Shown one piece after another: positions 24,141-36,544 of a stretch of 64,000 bases of DNA (positions are counted from its first letter, which is position 1; each line of letters starts with the position of its first letter). The translations under genes were made by a program, and so were the position numbers. The notes below the pieces were generated by a model. The model did no database searches, was not told the DNA's origin, and saw nothing but the letters and a program-made list of their open reading frames with translations. This DNA comes from Hyparrhenia diplandra (taxonomy: Eukaryota > Streptophyta > Magnoliopsida > Poales > Poaceae). The stretch covers positions 183,030-247,029 of the forward strand of contig JADLZK010005759.1 of NCBI GenBank assembly GCA_015847255.1, written 5' to 3'.

Positions 24141-24799
24141 GAAGCTGTCTAGAGATGTTTCGACCATAACCCTCTTATGTAATCTCAATGGGGATAAATG
24201 TCAAGAGAATAAACATTGAGTTTTCTTTTGATGTGAATCGGCTCAAGAATCCGTAATTCTTTCATAAAGTGGAGGAAATCGGATCCAACCATGTAGAGCT
24301 AGAACAACTCGGATAAAATACAACAGAAATTAAAACTTTGTAAACAATATCTAAAAGGTTGGGGATTTAATCAACAAGGGGAATGGAGGAAACAAAGGAA
24401 AAAATTTCAGGAAGAGTTGATGGAATTGGAAATAATAGAGGAAAACAAAGGGTTTGAATCATAATCAAATTGATAGAAAAGCCTTTTTTTTGAAAAACAA
24501 CCCGGACGATCTGGAACAGGAGGAGTTATATTGGTATAGTAGAAGTCATGGAAACGGCTACTAAAGGGTGATTGTAATACAACTTTTTTTTTCATAAGTG
24601 TGCATTAGGAAGAAAAAAGGAAAAATACTATATATAGTTTAGAAGATTCGGGGGAACCATTGAGGGCACTCGAGCTTTTGTTAGAACATGCAACAAAGTA
24701 TTACAAAGTGAGCTCTTTGGCCCATCGAGGAAATATGATGTATCACTTGATGATAGTTTTCGGGGACAGGATCCCACATATTAATCAAAGTGATAACTT

Positions 24800-25800
24800 G
24801 ATTCTTTGTTGTCCATTCCAAAAAAAGAAGTCAAAACAGACTTTAGATCAGATGGAGACAAACAAAGCCCCAGGGGCGATAAAATCCCTATTGAATTTTA
24901 TCAAGCTTTTTGGGATATTGTCAAAACCGACATTTTACGCTTATTTGATGACTTCTACAACCATAAAGTGGACATTAGTAGGATGAATTATGGTATCATT
25001 ACTTTATTACCCAAGATTGTGGATGCTCAGAAGATACAACAATTTAGACCAATCTGTCTTTTGAATAGCATTTATAAATTGATTACCAAGACTTTAACTC
25101 GAGATTGGAATCGGTTATTGATCACATTATTCATTACACTCAAATTTGCTTTTTATGAAGAATAGGAATATTGTATCGGCATTTACTGTTTACATGAAAT
25201 CTTACATGAAACAAAAAAAGAAGAGGAGATATTGGTGTCATTTTAAAGCTTGATTTCGAAAAGGCATATGACAAAGTTAATTGGAAATTGTTATTTCGGT
25301 GTCTTGAGAAAAGGGGTTTTGATGAAAGGTGGTGCAAATGGATTAGACAAGTAGTTTTCGGTGGTACGGTCGATTGTGAAAATCAATAATCACATTGGCA
25401 AATACATCAAGAGTTACAAAGGTGTTAGGCGGGGGAGATCCTATGTCTCCAATTACATTTTAATTTGGTTGCCGATTGTTTAACCGTAATGGTGCTTGAG
25501 GCACAAGTAGAAGGTAGAATTAAAGGTCCGATCAGTCATATAATCCCAAATGGGGTGGTTCTTTTACAAGATATCGATGATACAATAGTCTTTTTTAGAA
25601 CATGGAATAGATAATGCAATAAACATGAAGCTTTTGCTATATTTCTTTGAGATGATTCTTCGGATGAAAATAAATTTTAATAAGAGTGAAATTTTCATGA
25701 TCAATGATGGGGATGAATGGGGATCCAAATATCGACATTTTCAATTGTCAAATTGGTATTTTTCCTATTAAATATTTAGGTGTCCCCTGTGAGCCCTAGT
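24800..25800 (+). pseudogene. LINE ORF2 reverse transcriptase remnant
   Basis: Recognisable blocks are IPIEFYQAFWDIVKTDIL, YGIITLLPK, FRPICLLNSIYKLITKTL and KRGFDERWCKWI-type text, in shifting frames. The YxDD catalytic region near 25560 reads only partly (KISMIQ for the usual D-D motif). The order and spacing fit LINE RT. It is inactive. Confidence 0.85.
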
Positions 25801-26599
25801 AGATTAAAGTTAAAAGATTGGATTCCTTTAGTGGAAAAAGGGGCAAAAAGCTTGACATTTGGAAAGGTGGCTTGTTGTCAAAATTTGGCGAGAAAAGTTT
25901 TAATTGAATCTAGTTATAGTAATCGCAATATATCACATGTGCGTGTACCTATTACCAAAAAGGTACAGTCAATGATTTGGAGAAACAAATGAGATCTTTC
26001 TATTGGCAAGGTGGTAGTTTAAAGAAGAAATACCACCTAATAAGATGGGAAATAATTAGTAAGAGCAAGAAAAAAGGGGGACTGGGAATCAAAACCCAAG
26101 GAAAATGAATTTCAGCTTGATTTGTAAATGGTGGTGGAAATTAGAAAATGAAGAAGGTCTTTTGCGAGACCATAGTTAAACATAAATACATGCAAAACAA
26201 AACAATCTATGAAGTAAGTCATAGGGTAAATGACTCACCAATGTGGGCTGACATGTTGAAGGTTAAAGACATTTATCTTTATGGTAGAGAGATAATAACA
26301 CATAAAGGTGATTAAACTAGATTTTGGCATGATCCATGGCTATATGACCCGACCAATTGCATGTTTACATTCGACCGTTTACTTTATCTTGCAATAAGGA
26401 AATCTACGTATATGATGCTTTACATACTGCTGATTTCACATTTAGAAGATGGTTATTTGAACCATTGAATCATCAGTGGGAACAAATTTTTCATGACCAT
26501 TTCTTTGTGGCAGGATAGGGATGCACATGACAAAGTAAGCCGGAAGTTAACAAAAAATAAAAAATTTTGTCAAGTCTCTGTTTTATGAGTTGCTTACCA

Positions 26600-26890
26600 C
26601 ATCCGATTCTCGTATCTATTACAAAATAATTTGGAAGAGTAAAATCCCGAGAAAAAAATTAAAATATTTTTGTGGGAAATGGTTAATAATGCTATCTTGA
26701 CTAAAGATAACCTGGTGAAAAGGAATTGGGTTGGTGACCCCAAATGTGCTTTCTGTGATGAGGATGAGACGATTGAGCATTTATTTTTTACATGTTCTAT
26801 GTCTAGAGTCATTTGGTCTATTATTGCTAAATCCTTTGGTGCAAACAATATCCCATCTAGCCTGAATCAAGTATTGGAACCGGTGTAAAA
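26600..26890 (+). pseudogene. LINE ORF2 zinc-binding (zf-RVT) tail
   Basis: The frame at 26670-26888 reads LTKDNLVKRNWVGDPKCAFC and then ETIEHLFFTCSMSRVIW. The C-x2-C...H-x4-C arrangement is that of the domain following plant LINE RTs. The continuation IWKCRNKVVF near 26950 is the usual LINE C-terminus. Confidence 0.88.
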
Positions 26891-27562
26891 CTTGGTTACC
26901 GAATGGAAGTTTATTTTTTCTTTGTTGGTATTGGTGCAATTTGTTGGTCCATTTGGAAATGCAGGAATAAAGTTGTTTTTGATAAAAGACCTTTGAGAAA
27001 TCCGATCGAAATTATTTGTCATGCTCATTCGTTCATAACATACCGTCAGGTGCGTATATGCCGACGGTGATAAGGAGATGTTGATGAATGGAGCAAATCG
27101 ATGCTTCAAATTGCTAAAGACATTCTAGCTAAGGAGACCAACAGGCAGATTGATTGATATGCCGCCGCTTGAAGATGAACCTGCTGAAGACCAAGAAGAC
27201 GGGGAAGGGTGAAGATCTGGCGCCGGTGCTCATCTTGTTGGTTGCCCGTTGGAGATGGCGAATGAGCTTCGTGATTTTGGCGTCAAAACTCAAACTCTGT
27301 TTGTAATAAGGCTCTTTTCTTTGGATGGTTAGGATCGGTCGATGCGGTCGTTTTCTAAAGAACTAGCGTAGAAAGTTGGTTATCGCTAGAATCCATTTCT
27401 TAAGGAGGTTAGCTTGAGAGGTGAAAGGCAAGTTAGTTGAGCGGTTAATATCTGTTTCTCTTTTTTCTGGCATCTGTCTGAATACTCTTAACTATTTGGT
27501 ATTTCCGTTAATGAAATGGAAATGGGGTTTCCCCGAGTGGAAAAAAATATAGCTCGTGTGTG

Positions 27563-28601
27563 GACTAGGACAGCCGCGTGGATGCTGAGCAGCGATTTGG
27601 AGGTTATGGAGGCTTCTCAATTCTCACGTGACTGACAGCGCCGGCAAGCCTGCTCGATGTAAATCTGATGAGACAACTTCTGGATGCTGCGACTTGCAGC
27701 AACTGAGAGAGGGTGGAGGTGAACAGATTGGCTTTAAGAGAATTTAAAGGAAGCCGTTTAGAAGAAGCGACCAAAGTTGTGAGCAGTGGTGAATCATATA
27801 TGAGCGGCTCGCATGATATGGATGTCAGTTTTAAATCTGTGTTAAACTCATTAATTGAGAATGAGAACGGACCCGTAAGGGCTAGTTGCGTGTTGTGTTT
27901 CCAGTTGGTACCTTTGGTGGATAAGTAAAGTGGGACGATGTGTATGGTGGCAGTATTCGATGACATGGCTCAAGGAGAACTCAGAGAATTAGCTTGGTGG
28001 GGTTTATTTTTATAGGAGTACTAGACTAGTTCACATTGGTCCTTTATATGCACATCTATCCCAATTCTAAAATAAACTTCCCTAAGGACCTACGACAAAG
28101 CTTCCCAACGAGACCTACGTCAAAAATAAATCCAGTGGCCACTTCGAAAGCACACCTCGATCAACATGCACCGGTGAAATATATGTTCTTCACCACCGTC
28201 TTTTTTACCACATAGCGAATCAATAACAGACATAGATTACAAGTGGCAAATCGATATGAAAAATCAAACATAATTGCAATGGTAATCAACAATAATTCAT
28301 TATTATATAATTATCTGTGCACACAAAGAATTAACTGGCTAGCTAGCATGCAAGAGGGTTCTGTAGATACAATAATATGTAATTTATGTATATATTCAAA
28401 AAAAAGCTTGATAAATTTTAACACACGACTATAACTAGTACTCCCTTCATTTATTAATCGCTATGACTTTTTGGATCATCCATTTAGTTATGTATATAGA
28501 TACAATAATATGTCTAAATGCATAACTAAATAGATGAACAAAAAAATCAAAGTGGCTTATAATTTGGAAGGAAGATAGTATGTGTGCACGATCCCTGGTA
28601 A
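27563..28601. other. Insertion remnant, duplication DNA and a MITE downstream of the SINA gene
   Basis: 27563-28024 has no counterpart in copy B and no recognised gene. The 120-codon minus frame at 27604-27966 matches nothing I know. 28025-28440 is shared with copy B and is non-coding. Confidence 0.4.
28441..28578. mobile_element. Stowaway-type MITE (copy A)
   Basis: Ends CTCCCTTCATTTATTAATCG and the inverted CTATCTTCCTTCC are TA-flanked, with a palindromic interior (tccatttagttatgtatata / ctaaatagatga). An orthologous copy sits at the same place in copy B (about 58208-58338), so it predates the duplication. Confidence 0.75.
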
Positions 28602-31600
28602 TTAGGTGCCATGGATGTAGTCGACTGTGATCCTAATAACATCAGCATCTTCGCCTCCTGGGGTGGCAGCAGACCACCTGGGCACGGGTAACGGCAAGCA
28701 ACTGCTAGGACCAGGCATCCCATTGGAGAGGTCCGTGCACACGACTTTGAGCTCCGACGACCACCGTACGTACGTGGTGCACACGCCAGAGTCCCGGCGC
28801 CACCGCTGGTAGTAGGAGAGCCTAAGTGTGACAGTGCCAGTGTTGCTAGGGTGGATGCAGAACACAGTGATGGTCTTGCAGACTGGTCCCGCCTGCTCCA
28901 CATTCAGCACCAACATGTACTCCTCTGTCGTGAACGTTGTGGTGCCAACGGTGAGGACAACAATGTTGAAGCCCTTGCGAAGGGTCACGTCAAAGCCTGC
29001 ATCTGCTCTCCATCCGCTGCAGGGCCAGCCGTGCACGCCGGCAAAGTGCTCCAGGAGCGTCGTCTGCACAGAGCCTGTGAAGTCGCAGCCCTCACTGGGA
29101 CAGTGGCATGGCCTGTGCACGCATGTCCTGGCGTGGCCTTCGCGGTCATGGTACGCCAGCCTCTCAGCACAGCCATGGGCGGCGTGGGGGCACGGGACAC
29201 GGATGGAGGCCACCGCCTGCTCCATGGCATTGCACCGGACGTAGCCTCCGGGGGTCGGGGTGCGGCAAACATGGCAGCTGGTCGCCGGCCCCAGCTTGCC
29301 CTTGCATGGTGAGCACACCACGTGCCCGATTGTGCACTGCACATATTCATCCACAAAACAGGTTGTATTTAGCTCCATTCATGAAGTGATTAATTTGTGT
29401 TCTACTTTATCTATATCTATATCTATACGATATATATATATAAGGTACCAGTTGTAAACTTAACTAAATCTACCTCAACAAATATCTCCCACACAATCAA
29501 GACCTCTTCTTGTACACTGAAACAAATGCACTATAACCAACACAAACCCTTTGAAACAGAGGTACAGGATTCACAATATCCTCTTCTATCTCTTACCCCA
29601 AATCGAACGGCCCATGTTGTTTAGATCAGACATCATCACTCACTACTCTCCCATCCTGTGCCTACCCCATATTTGACTCCCCCTCTCCCACACACGTGGA
29701 TGCGACTCCTCCCCTCTCACCCACGGACGGACCCTAAGGTGTAGTGGGGTGCGACTCCTCTCCTCTCCCCCACGAATGAACATCAGGGGCAGGGGAACCA
29801 AGCTGCCGACCACTAGGCCATGCCACCTCCCGAGCACCTGGGGAATGTGGTCAACAAGCAATTTCTTGGTTTTTTTCAAAATTTTGCCCTTTTTTAAAAC
29901 AATTTTCAAATTTATCCCCAGTCTAAAATAATTTACACCCGGTATCCCCTTTTTGTCGCGCCGGGGCCCGGGCGCGACATTTACACATGTCGCGCCACCG
30001 CATGTGGCGCGACGTGCTCGCCACGTTGGATTTTACACTATATCGGCGCCACATGCATTGGCGTGACAAGAGCAACGGCACATTTGGCGGCGTCTCCGGC
30101 GTGGAAAAGCTTGTCGCGCCAACGCATGTGGCGCGTGAGTACAGTCTTGTCGCGCCCTTTGGGTTTGGCGTGACAAGACTGAAATTGAAAAAAATCATAA
30201 CTCTCTCATACGACGTCGGATGAAGACGATTTTTTATACGAAAATTGTAGCTTCGACGAGATCTACAACTTTCTAGTTTTGAGTTTTTCATTTGACGAAG
30301 TTAAGGTGCTCAAAAAATTATATAAAACTTTAGTATCAAAACAATTATTTTGATACTAAAGTTTTATATAATTTATTTGAGCACCTTAACATTGTCAAAT
30401 GAAAAAACTCAAAACTAGAAAGTTGTAGATCTCATCGAGAGCTACAATTTTCATATAGAAATCGTCTTCATCCGACGTCGTATGAGTTTTCAGTCTTGAT
30501 TTTTTAAAATTTCAGTCTTGTCACGCCAAAACCCGCTGACGCGACGAAAGACAAGATTCTCGCGCCACATGCGTTTGGCCGATAAGCTTTTCCATGTCGA
30601 GACGCCGTAGAATGTGCAGTATCTTGTCACGCCAATGCATGTGGCGCGACATAGTGTAAAGTCGCGCCCCGCCCCCCGCGCGACAAAAAGGGATACCGGG
30701 TGTAAATTATTTCGCATCGAGGATAAATTTGAAAATTGTTTTAAAAAGGGCAAAATTTTGAAATAAATCCGCAATTTGCTCTCTTTATGAATAAGACATA
30801 AACAGAAATTATATGATCTTGTTTTTGGCTTATATGGAATAAAAACTTAGTCTTTTTGTCATATTGCGGTTTTATTTCTTTTTGCGCATTCTATTCTTGT
30901 CCACTTGTTCATTATTTCAATTATTCCCTCATTATTCTGGTTTGATGATCTCAATTATTATTTTTTTTTCTTAATAGCTGTAACATGAGTTTGCACTTTT
31001 CTGTAATTATTTCAATATTTCCTTTATATATCATGTTATGCTATGTACTAAAGGTTGTTTTCGCTAGGTTGGTGTTTGTTTGTCAGGTACTGTGAATGTT
31101 TTGGAGAAGTTCAATATTGTGATGGCTAAAACTATTCAAATAATTGTGGAAACATTGTTGGGAATGAGAACTCCAAAAACGAAGCAATTGAGGCAATTTA
31201 TCAACTTATTCCGCCTGCTTTTCAACCTAAAATGCCAGAACTTGAGGAACTAATGCAAAAAAAAAAAAAAAAAAACAGACGGATTATGTTGACGAGTTGC
31301 CTCAATTACTTCGCCTCTGTCATTCTCATTCCGAGCAATGTTTTCACAATCTGAACAGTTGCCACCATCACAGTATAGAAGTCCTTGAAACCATTAACAC
31401 ATTACCGAACAAACAAACACCAAGTCAGCAAGCTTCTGCAATAGTACATAGCATAACATGCTATATAAAGAAAAAAAAATCAAATAATCACACAGAAAAG
31501 TAAAAACTAATACTACTACTGCTATTAAGAAAAATACTTGAGATCACCAAACAAAACATTAAGGTGGTAATAGTAGGAAGAATGGGCAAGTGGACGAAAA

Positions 31601-32715
31601 TAGAAAGTGCAAAAGAAATTAAAACTACACAGTGTGCTTGGACTTGGAGGCGGTGGATGAGCACCCAGGACGACGATTATTCAGTACTCCCATCTCTCTC
31701 TCCCTCACTATATTTCCTCTGATTTCCCCGATTTTGTTTATGTTCTCTAATTTCAGGATCCTTCGGTGCGCCCGCAACGAATTGGTCCAGATTTCGTTGC
31801 TAGCCATGGATCCTGATTTCCCTGCATGTTCCTTTTCCTTTCGAAAAATTTGAATAACCACGCTCCATTCTCTAGGTTATGAATCAGTAACATGCACACC
31901 AGGTTATGGTAAAACAATATGATACCAGGTGCTCACGATTTTGTCTTCCAAACGACGATTTAGTCTACCAGATGATGAGTTTATATTATGATGAAAAATT
32001 AAATATATCAGAGAAGTGGGCCGGGGGTGGAAGGACATATACATACCTCAAAGATGGGTGACTTGAGTGGGAGATAGCAGATGCTACAATCAAACGCAGA
32101 GGAATTCTCCACCGTCACGTTCCTGATCACCGAGGAGCGGCTACCGTCCGGCGCCGGTGGTGACGAATGTTGTGGTGCCGCCGCCGACAACGATGATGAT
32201 TCTGGTGGTGCGGGCGCTGGCGCAGTGGAGGTGGGTAACCCTTGATGGATGAGGGTTCGAGGACGTGACAGAAGCCAGCTGTCATCGTCGGAGCTGTCTT
32301 CAAAAGCGGCGGCGACGTCATGTGGCAGTGGTGGCGCCGGCGCCTCTTCCCGTTCTTCGCCTGTATGTTGCTCCTGCTGATCTTCCACGCCATTGTCGCC
32401 ATCAGATCCAGAGGCATAATCGTCGTCCACCTGTTCCACGCCATCTTCGCTTTCGCTTCGCTCGTGCCCTTCCTCGATGTCGTACTCATCGCTGATCGCA
32501 TCCTCCTCCTCGTCGTCAAGTCTAGGCCGACGAGGAGAATATGAATATGAAGACGTGGGCGGGTAGGTTGGGGAGACTGGGGAGTATTGTGGTGAAGTCG
32601 GCGTGTAAGGCGGAGACCATTGGAGGACAGGCGGGGAGTAGTGAATCCTCCGCCTCCTGCTGGAGGAGGCTTCTCCTGGCGGCCGTGGCCGGCGTCCAAT
32701 GTTTGACCTCGCCAT
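28602..32715 (-). CDS. SINA-like RING E3 ubiquitin ligase, two exons, intact
   Basis: SINA/SIAH-type proteins transfer ubiquitin to bound substrates. The RING domain recruits the E2, and the following SIAH zinc-finger/TRAF-like region binds substrate. Exon 1 is 32047-32715 (start MARSNIGRR, GTATGT donor) and exon 2 is 28602-29336 (after ...ATGTGCAG), giving a 467-residue open protein. Residues 1-205 are a proline/serine- and acid-rich tail. The RING spans the intron: DCSICYLPLKSPIFE, then CTIGHVVCSPCKGKL and CHVCR keep all eight zinc ligands. The SIAH-type fingers follow (CPHAAHGC, CHCPSEGCDFTGS, LLEHFAGVHGWPC), then a beta-rich C-terminus ending VDYIHGT. The 2.7-kb intron contains two giant palindromes (29865-30770 and 30845-31640). 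Grass genomes carry many SINA-like paralogues, so no specific substrate can be named. A broken sister copy lies at 58363-60993. Confidence 0.9.
29865..30770. mobile_element. 906-bp foldback element, palindromic end to end, TSD GCAATTT
   Basis: Inserted in the SINA intron of copy A. GCAATTT lies at 29858-29864 and 30771-30777, and copy B keeps the empty site at 59465-59471. Each arm is about 440 bp. It opens with 'tttcaaaattttgccctttt', continues through 'aatttacacccggtatccc' and several 'gtcgcgcc'/'ggcgcgac' blocks, and closes at the centre near 30344 (tatcaaaacaattattttgata). There is no coding capacity. A 7-9 bp TSD with long inverted repeats suggests a Mutator- or hAT-related non-autonomous element; the superfamily is not settled. 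Confidence 0.88.
30845..31640. repeat. Ancient giant inverted repeat in SINA intron (copy A)
   Basis: The left arm (about 30845-31225) contains 'gttttatttctttttgcgca', 'atgctatgtacta' and 'gaacattgttgggaatgag'-like text. The right arm (about 31260-31640) carries the reverse complement in the same order ('ctcattccgagcaatgtttt', 'tagtacatagcat', 'caaaagaaattaaaac'). The same structure is present in copy B (59535-60410), so it predates the duplication. Short open frames inside are by-products. Confidence 0.85.
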
Positions 32716-33021
32716 GGCCTCGGTACGGATGAGCACGTACGCCGCCGATTATAGGATCGATGTAAAAAACCCTAACTGCCGGCCCAGAATTAAAGCCTTT
32801 AGTTTTTGCCCAGTACTGGACTGGCCCACACCCTTGGACTCTCTCTCTATATATGTTTCTCAAATATACACACGCATGTTTCTCAAAATAAATATAAAAA
32901 AAACGGGCGCACATTTTCCCCCTTTTTTTTATGGAACCACGCGCATCTTGTCTCTTCACCGTGTCCTGGCTCAGTGGTCCAAGAGCTTCTAAAGTTTGAA
33001 GGAAGCTTTCATGTAACATCC

Positions 33022-33874
33022 TGTTGACACTCAAAAGTGTCCGGGCACGTTTTTTGGTAACCTAGACGTGTCAAGGGGCATGAACATGTTTTGGAGTTCA
33101 ACAACAAAGACAAAACATCAAGAGAATTGATGAAGAGGGCAGCTGGCCGTGAAAACCACATGCCGGATGCTGGAGATCGGGCGAGGCGCGTCCGGCGCAA
33201 GGCCCCCGGACAATCCGGCGGTGCCCTGGGACTGCAGTCCTGGACCGCGTCCGACGTGCGCCGGACGCTGAAACCCGCGTCCGACAGTGCCCTAGATGAC
33301 ATGGCTCTTTGGACTACGTCCGGCGCGCCACCTGAAGCGCCGGCGCTCCTGCAGCCGAAGCGCCCAGCGCGGTGCACGCGCGTGCGTGTATGACGGGATT
33401 TTCCTGTTCCGAACCCGTCTAGTTTCTATTCGGTTTTTGGAAAGATTTGGTGATTGGAAACATATCTAATATGGTTTTCTAAGGGGATAAGACCACCCCC
33501 TCTACATAATAAGAGGTTTATGGCCGATTTGATCCCATCTACATCCAATCGATCAAAGATCAACTACCAACTCCTCAAACCCTAATTCTCTTCTCTAAAC
33601 ACCTCTAATTTGCTGTTCGGCGGCGTTCTCCACGAATTTCATCATAGTTCTAGATGGCCTTGCCGATCCTAGAAGAACCCTCACGCGTTCTCCCCGATGG
33701 ATCCTTCCGAGGGCGTTTCGAGGCTTTTTTCGGTCAAGAACGAGCTCTACATCGGTCTCTAGATAAGTTTTCATCGATCATGCCTTGTTCTTACCGACGT
33801 GCAAGTTGTGAGCAACCTCGTGGGCATCTAAGATTGCCAAGTGTGTTGGCATGGAATCCTAGTTTGCATCAACA
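33022..33874 (+). repeat. 5' LTR (853 bp) and primer-binding site
   Basis: It begins TGTTGACACTC and ends GCATCAACA with matching TGTTGA/TCAACA termini. Immediately downstream TTTTTGGCGACTCCGCTCG (about 33878-33896) resembles the primer-binding site used by many grass Ty3 elements. The flanking CATCC (33017-33021) would be the 5' TSD copy. Confidence 0.8.
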
Positions 33875-33940
33875 TACTTTTTGGCGACTCCGCTCGGGAG
33901 AACAAGGTGTAAATTACGTTTTGATCTTGATTCCAGCACC

Positions 33941-36540
33941 ATGCTTAACCAAGACGCGAAGAAGGCTAGTGAGGTGCATGAAGGTAACAGCATACACCCC
34001 GCTTTCGTGGACGAGCTTCCCGACGAGCTAAAAGCCAAGCTACAAGAGAAGATGGAGGTCGTCACGCGCGTGTTCCTCGACAGCTGTATCAAGGATCGTC
34101 ATGATCGGGTCGAGCTCTTCAAAGAACCGATCTTCAACGAACATACGACTACCGTTGCGTCCGAAGTTGAGGTAATAACCCAAGGCCAACCTAGATATGA
34201 TGATTCTTACCCTCAAAATGCTGACTATGCGGCCATGCTAGAAGGTCATAAAAAGACTATAGATGCTAATTTTAATTATTCTGCTGGTATGATTATGGCT
34301 AGATTTGATAAATTAGAAGGTATAAGATGCTTAGAATATAAGAGGTTGATGATGATCAATATGAATTTGGCATGCCTCCTAACTTCTATGAGAATCAACC
34401 ATGATACACCACTGCTACCAAAGGTAAATCAGTCCAATCGGCTCCTTAAGAAGCCGATAAAACTGGTTCTATAGGTAGAGGGACAGCAGTTAATTAACAA
34501 CAAACAAATTGTCGCCTTTTCTGGCACTACATCGGATCGTTCACAACGAGCTGATAATAGGCAGCAAGGCACTAGAAATTCGAGGGTCAAAACGTACTAC
34601 CTAATCCACCGAAATCACCTAGTGCTATTCCTATTATGAATAATGAACTAGCAGCTCCTAATCCTCCTCCTATTGATATGACCGATGCGTTTAATTGGTT
34701 GAAGGGAGATTTGAGTAAATCATTATAGGAAAGCCTGGGTGTACAATTGAAAACTTCTAGAGATTCCTACAACAAGCCATATCCTCCACACTATGATTAC
34801 ATGAGGAACCCACCAGGGTGGAAGGTACCTGATTTTCAAAAGTTTAGTGGTACTGATAATAAGTCTACAATGGAACTGTCAGCATGTATCTTGCTTAGTT
34901 AGGTGAAGGGTATGCTTTTGATTACATAAAATGTCATAATTTCCCAAAATCACTTACTAGTACTGATTTTTCATGGTTTACATCTTTGCCATCATGTACC
35001 ATTGGTTATTGGGCTTGGTTAGGAGAAAAAATTCACAATCACTTTTATGATGGGGTTCAAGAAACTAGACTTTCTCATTTGACATCGGTTAGACAAGGGC
35101 ATAATGAGTCTGTGCTAGAGTTCTTTAGATGTTGCAAAGAGATTAAAACATGATGTTTCCATTTAATGATTTATGAATGTGATCTTGTTGGTATATGCTT
35201 TAATGGTTTACATCATAAGATTAAAGATAAGCTTGAGCACGTTCAGTTGACTAGCTTACCTTACTTGACCGAGAGAGCCATTTGTGTTGAATCGCACTTG
35301 AAAGATTCTTGAGATAGTAGCTACAAATCTCATCGTACTAACATGCATACCGTTGATGATTGTTCTTCTTCTGACGATGAGAGTAAAGATGTGATGGATG
35401 CTGAAATTCGGTGGCTAGCTAAGAATAAACAAGTAAGTTGCCCTTCTCTCAAGCTGATTCACAAAAATCAGAATGAGGAAGTAAAGTTTACTTTTTGACA
35501 TATCTAAATGCTAACCGTATTTTTGATGAGTTGTTAAAAATCGATGCATTAGGATTTATTATACTTTGCCTTTTTGCGAGATGAGCTTAAATAGAGAGAA
35601 TATTGCAAATATCATAATTCTTTCTCTCATGCAACTAATGATTGCAATATCTTTTTGTCAAGAGGGTACAATCGGATCTTAATGAGGGACGATTGAGTCT
35701 TACCGATATGCAGCTCGACGTAAAACCCTTTTCCAGCTCACATGAATGTGGCTAAAGCCAAGACACCTAAAGCCAAGGCACATGCTATCTTGATCTGTCT
35801 AGAGTAAGCTGCTACCGCTCAAGGGAAGAATATGATCATTGGCGAGCCACATCCCGTACCGAATGCTCCTAAGAATTCAGGACAACAAGTGTTGGTAGAG
35901 AAGAATGAAGAAGGCAAGACCAATCTTACAATCTTTGCAAGCTCGGAACAAGCACTACGGTGTCAAGCATGGCTGGATGGTCGCACAGCTCAAGGAAAGC
36001 TAGCTAGGCCGACCAGTCCGGTCGACCAAGATGGTGATACCTAGCCGATAGTCAAGTCAGCTGAACCGGTCGCCGGTCCGGTCGGATGGCCTTGAGGATT
36101 CTAGCTCCCTCACTTCTTAGAGTGCACGTTCTAATTAAAATCATGCATTCCACGTAAGCCGGAAGTGGGAGTATGGAAAACCAATGAGCCAAAGTCAAAG
36201 AAGCAAGTCGTAAGTGAATCCTCAATGTACCTTTGATCGACTTTTGGCAAAATACAAAAAGCAGAAGGCCGATTCTAAGAATCGGCCAACAAAAAAGAGA
36301 GGGTCTTCGTGTCCCAAGTATGAAGCTAGGAACAAGCAATTGGCTATATGACTCCTCCATTTTTGTCTTCTATTGCGCAGCTTTACTCAACCACGGGTGT
36401 CTTTGTACCTTATCCTTCGGCTCCCATGATTGCGCAGGAGATCTTTGGTCCTATCTTCAAGCCAACCGTCTTTAGCCGATAGGGTTACCAATCGAGCTCT
36501 AGCGGTGTAGAGAAGAAGGAGGAGCTCACGTCCCGCACTC
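33941..36540 (+). pseudogene. Retrotransposon gag, degenerate
   Basis: The first 178 codons from MLNQDAKKASEV are open to 34474. Further text in shifting frames includes GWKVPDFQKFSGTDNKST (about 34815), WFTSLPSC, WAWLGEKIHNHFYDG and LSHLTSVRQGHNESVLEFFR (to about 35125), the core of plant Ty3 gag (the 'W---L---F---F' capsid region). A late segment, TTGVFVPYPSAPMIA (about 36390), is the linker usually found before protease. Many stops. Confidence 0.8.
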
Positions 36541-36544
36541 TCAC

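Larger units (their letters stand above)
21905..27546 (+). mobile_element. Near-full-length degenerate LINE, 16-bp TSD
   Basis: It is flanked by 'atatagctcgtgtatg' (21889-21904) and 'atatagctcgtgtgtg' (27547-27562) and ends in a short A run. The order is 5' region with a gag-like ORF1 relic (about 22010-23150), endonuclease (about 23480-24140), reverse transcriptase (about 24800-25800) and zinc-binding tail (about 26600-26890). Multiple stops and frameshifts throughout mean it cannot move on its own. Confidence 0.9.
20605..33020. repeat. Copy A of the SINA-locus segmental duplication (with about 50240-61290)
   Basis: Collinear, same-strand homology with copy B runs through 20629-20710 (matching 50262-50335), 21613-21648, 28025-29870, 30778-33020 and the SINA-like gene. 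The breaks in copy A coincide with insertions: a solo LTR, a LINE, and a foldback element. In copy B the break is the 7.4-kb retrotransposon. Copy A ends where the LTR at 33022 interrupts 'gtaacatcc', which continues uninterrupted in copy B near 61283. Confidence 0.85.

Noticed and set aside
31297..31503. 68-codon His-rich frame
   Set aside because: Part of the right arm of the palindrome in copy A, with no equivalent codon conservation in copy B.
32008..32736. Alternative upstream start for the SINA gene (GTG at 32736)
   Set aside because: A eukaryotic gene is expected to use the ATG at 32715, which is also the start preserved in copy B (60993).
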